Shown here piece by piece: positions 6,393 through 6,582 of a stretch of 6,582 bases of DNA. Where the stretch lies: the NCBI GenBank assembly GCA_964425255.1, contig CAYRMV010000170.1:1-6582 (forward strand), given 5' to 3'. Numbering within the stretch: the first letter of the stretch is position 1; each line of letters starts with the position of its first letter. Source of the DNA: CAYRMV01 sp964425255 (GTDB lineage: Bacteria > Bacteroidota > Bacteroidia > Flavobacteriales_D > Crocinitomicaceae). The notes beneath the pieces were generated by a model that made no database searches, was not told the origin of the DNA, and worked only from the letters and a program-made list of their open reading frames with translations. The position numbers were made by a program, and so were the translations under genes.

Positions 6393-6582
6393 TTTTTTTT
6401 TCGGTGACGATGACATTTTAAAATAATTCCAGAATATCAGCTCTTCATTTCCTAAATAAACACACAAACAACTGAAAAATAAATAAAAAAAAGTGAGGTA
6501 AAAGAGTTTTAATTAAATATTCGATTTTCAGATAAAATAATTTATTCAAGTTGTTTTTCGGGAGTCCTCCTCTTCCCTCTCC
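6393..6582. other. non-coding tail downstream of hsdR
   Basis: A T9 tract (6393-6401) follows the hsdR stop codon directly, but no GC-rich stem precedes it, so I do not call a rho-independent terminator. The region is very AT-rich with A-runs near 6485-6492. CTGAAAAT near 6472 and ATTTTCAG near 6523 are complementary 8-mers about 45 bp apart, too weak and distant to interpret. A minus-strand frame is open from the right edge for about 45 codons but has a low-complexity Leu/Phe/Ile composition that does not look like a real protein. I see no gene here. Confidence 0.6.
6559..6582. repeat. GC-rich, pyrimidine-rich sequence at right edge; possible clipped palindromic repeat
   Basis: The last 24 bases are 16/24 G or C and, after the first six, almost purely C and T, in sharp contrast to the AT-rich DNA before them. 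They end in CCCTCTCC. From memory, Bacteroidota genomes often carry intergenic palindromes built on CCCTCTCC and GGAGAGGG, which give spurious frames reading GEGRGG. The minus-strand frame here indeed begins GEGRGG. The other half would lie beyond the edge, so this remains a suggestion. A degenerate tRNA 3' end is a less likely alternative. Confidence 0.3.

Noticed and set aside
6393..6401. T9 tract after hsdR as a rho-independent terminator
   Set aside because: No GC-rich inverted repeat lies upstream of the tract, so a hairpin terminator is not supported.
6431..6445. Near-copy of AGATTATCAGCTCTT (3101-3115, end of the DUF1016 gene) downstream of hsdR
   Set aside because: Similarity is limited to 14 of 15 bases with no extension on either side and no open frame resembling the DUF1016 C-terminus, so it is probably chance.

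Overview
The window is AT-rich, intron-less bacterial DNA with all recognisable genes on the + strand. None of the starts has a clear Shine-Dalgarno sequence; upstream stretches are A/T-rich. Together with the protein flavour this suggests a Bacteroidota (flavobacteria-like) genome. That assignment is an inference from composition and family resemblance, not from a marker gene.

Layout: (1) 3-329, the 3' end of an unidentified gene that enters from the left edge. (2) 391-852, a small DUF6998-like gene broken by one in-frame TAA at 703-705. (3) 853-2028, a stand-alone PD-(D/E)XK nuclease of the PDDEXK_4 type, whose ATG directly follows the TAG of the broken gene. (4) 2029-2159, a 131-bp gap with no credible gene. 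(5) 2160-3179, a DUF1016/YhcG-family PD-(D/E)XK protein. (6) 3183-6392, a complete type I restriction subunit, hsdR, 3 bp downstream. (7) 6393-6582, a non-coding AT-rich tail that turns abruptly GC- and pyrimidine-rich in the last 24 bases.

This looks like the restriction end of a type I restriction-modification locus, or a defence island around one. HsdR supplies the ATP-driven translocase and nuclease. DUF1016 proteins are frequent companions of type I loci. The two genes before it carry further PD-(D/E)XK or PD-(D/E)XK-like signatures. No methyltransferase (hsdM) or specificity (hsdS) gene lies in the window. HsdR needs both to act in the classical way, so they are expected in the flanking DNA, most likely to the left. 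The most noteworthy points are the run of four nuclease-fold genes, the single nonsense codon in the first of them, its zero-gap same-frame junction with the next gene, and a perfect 27-bp inverted repeat inside the DUF1016 gene.
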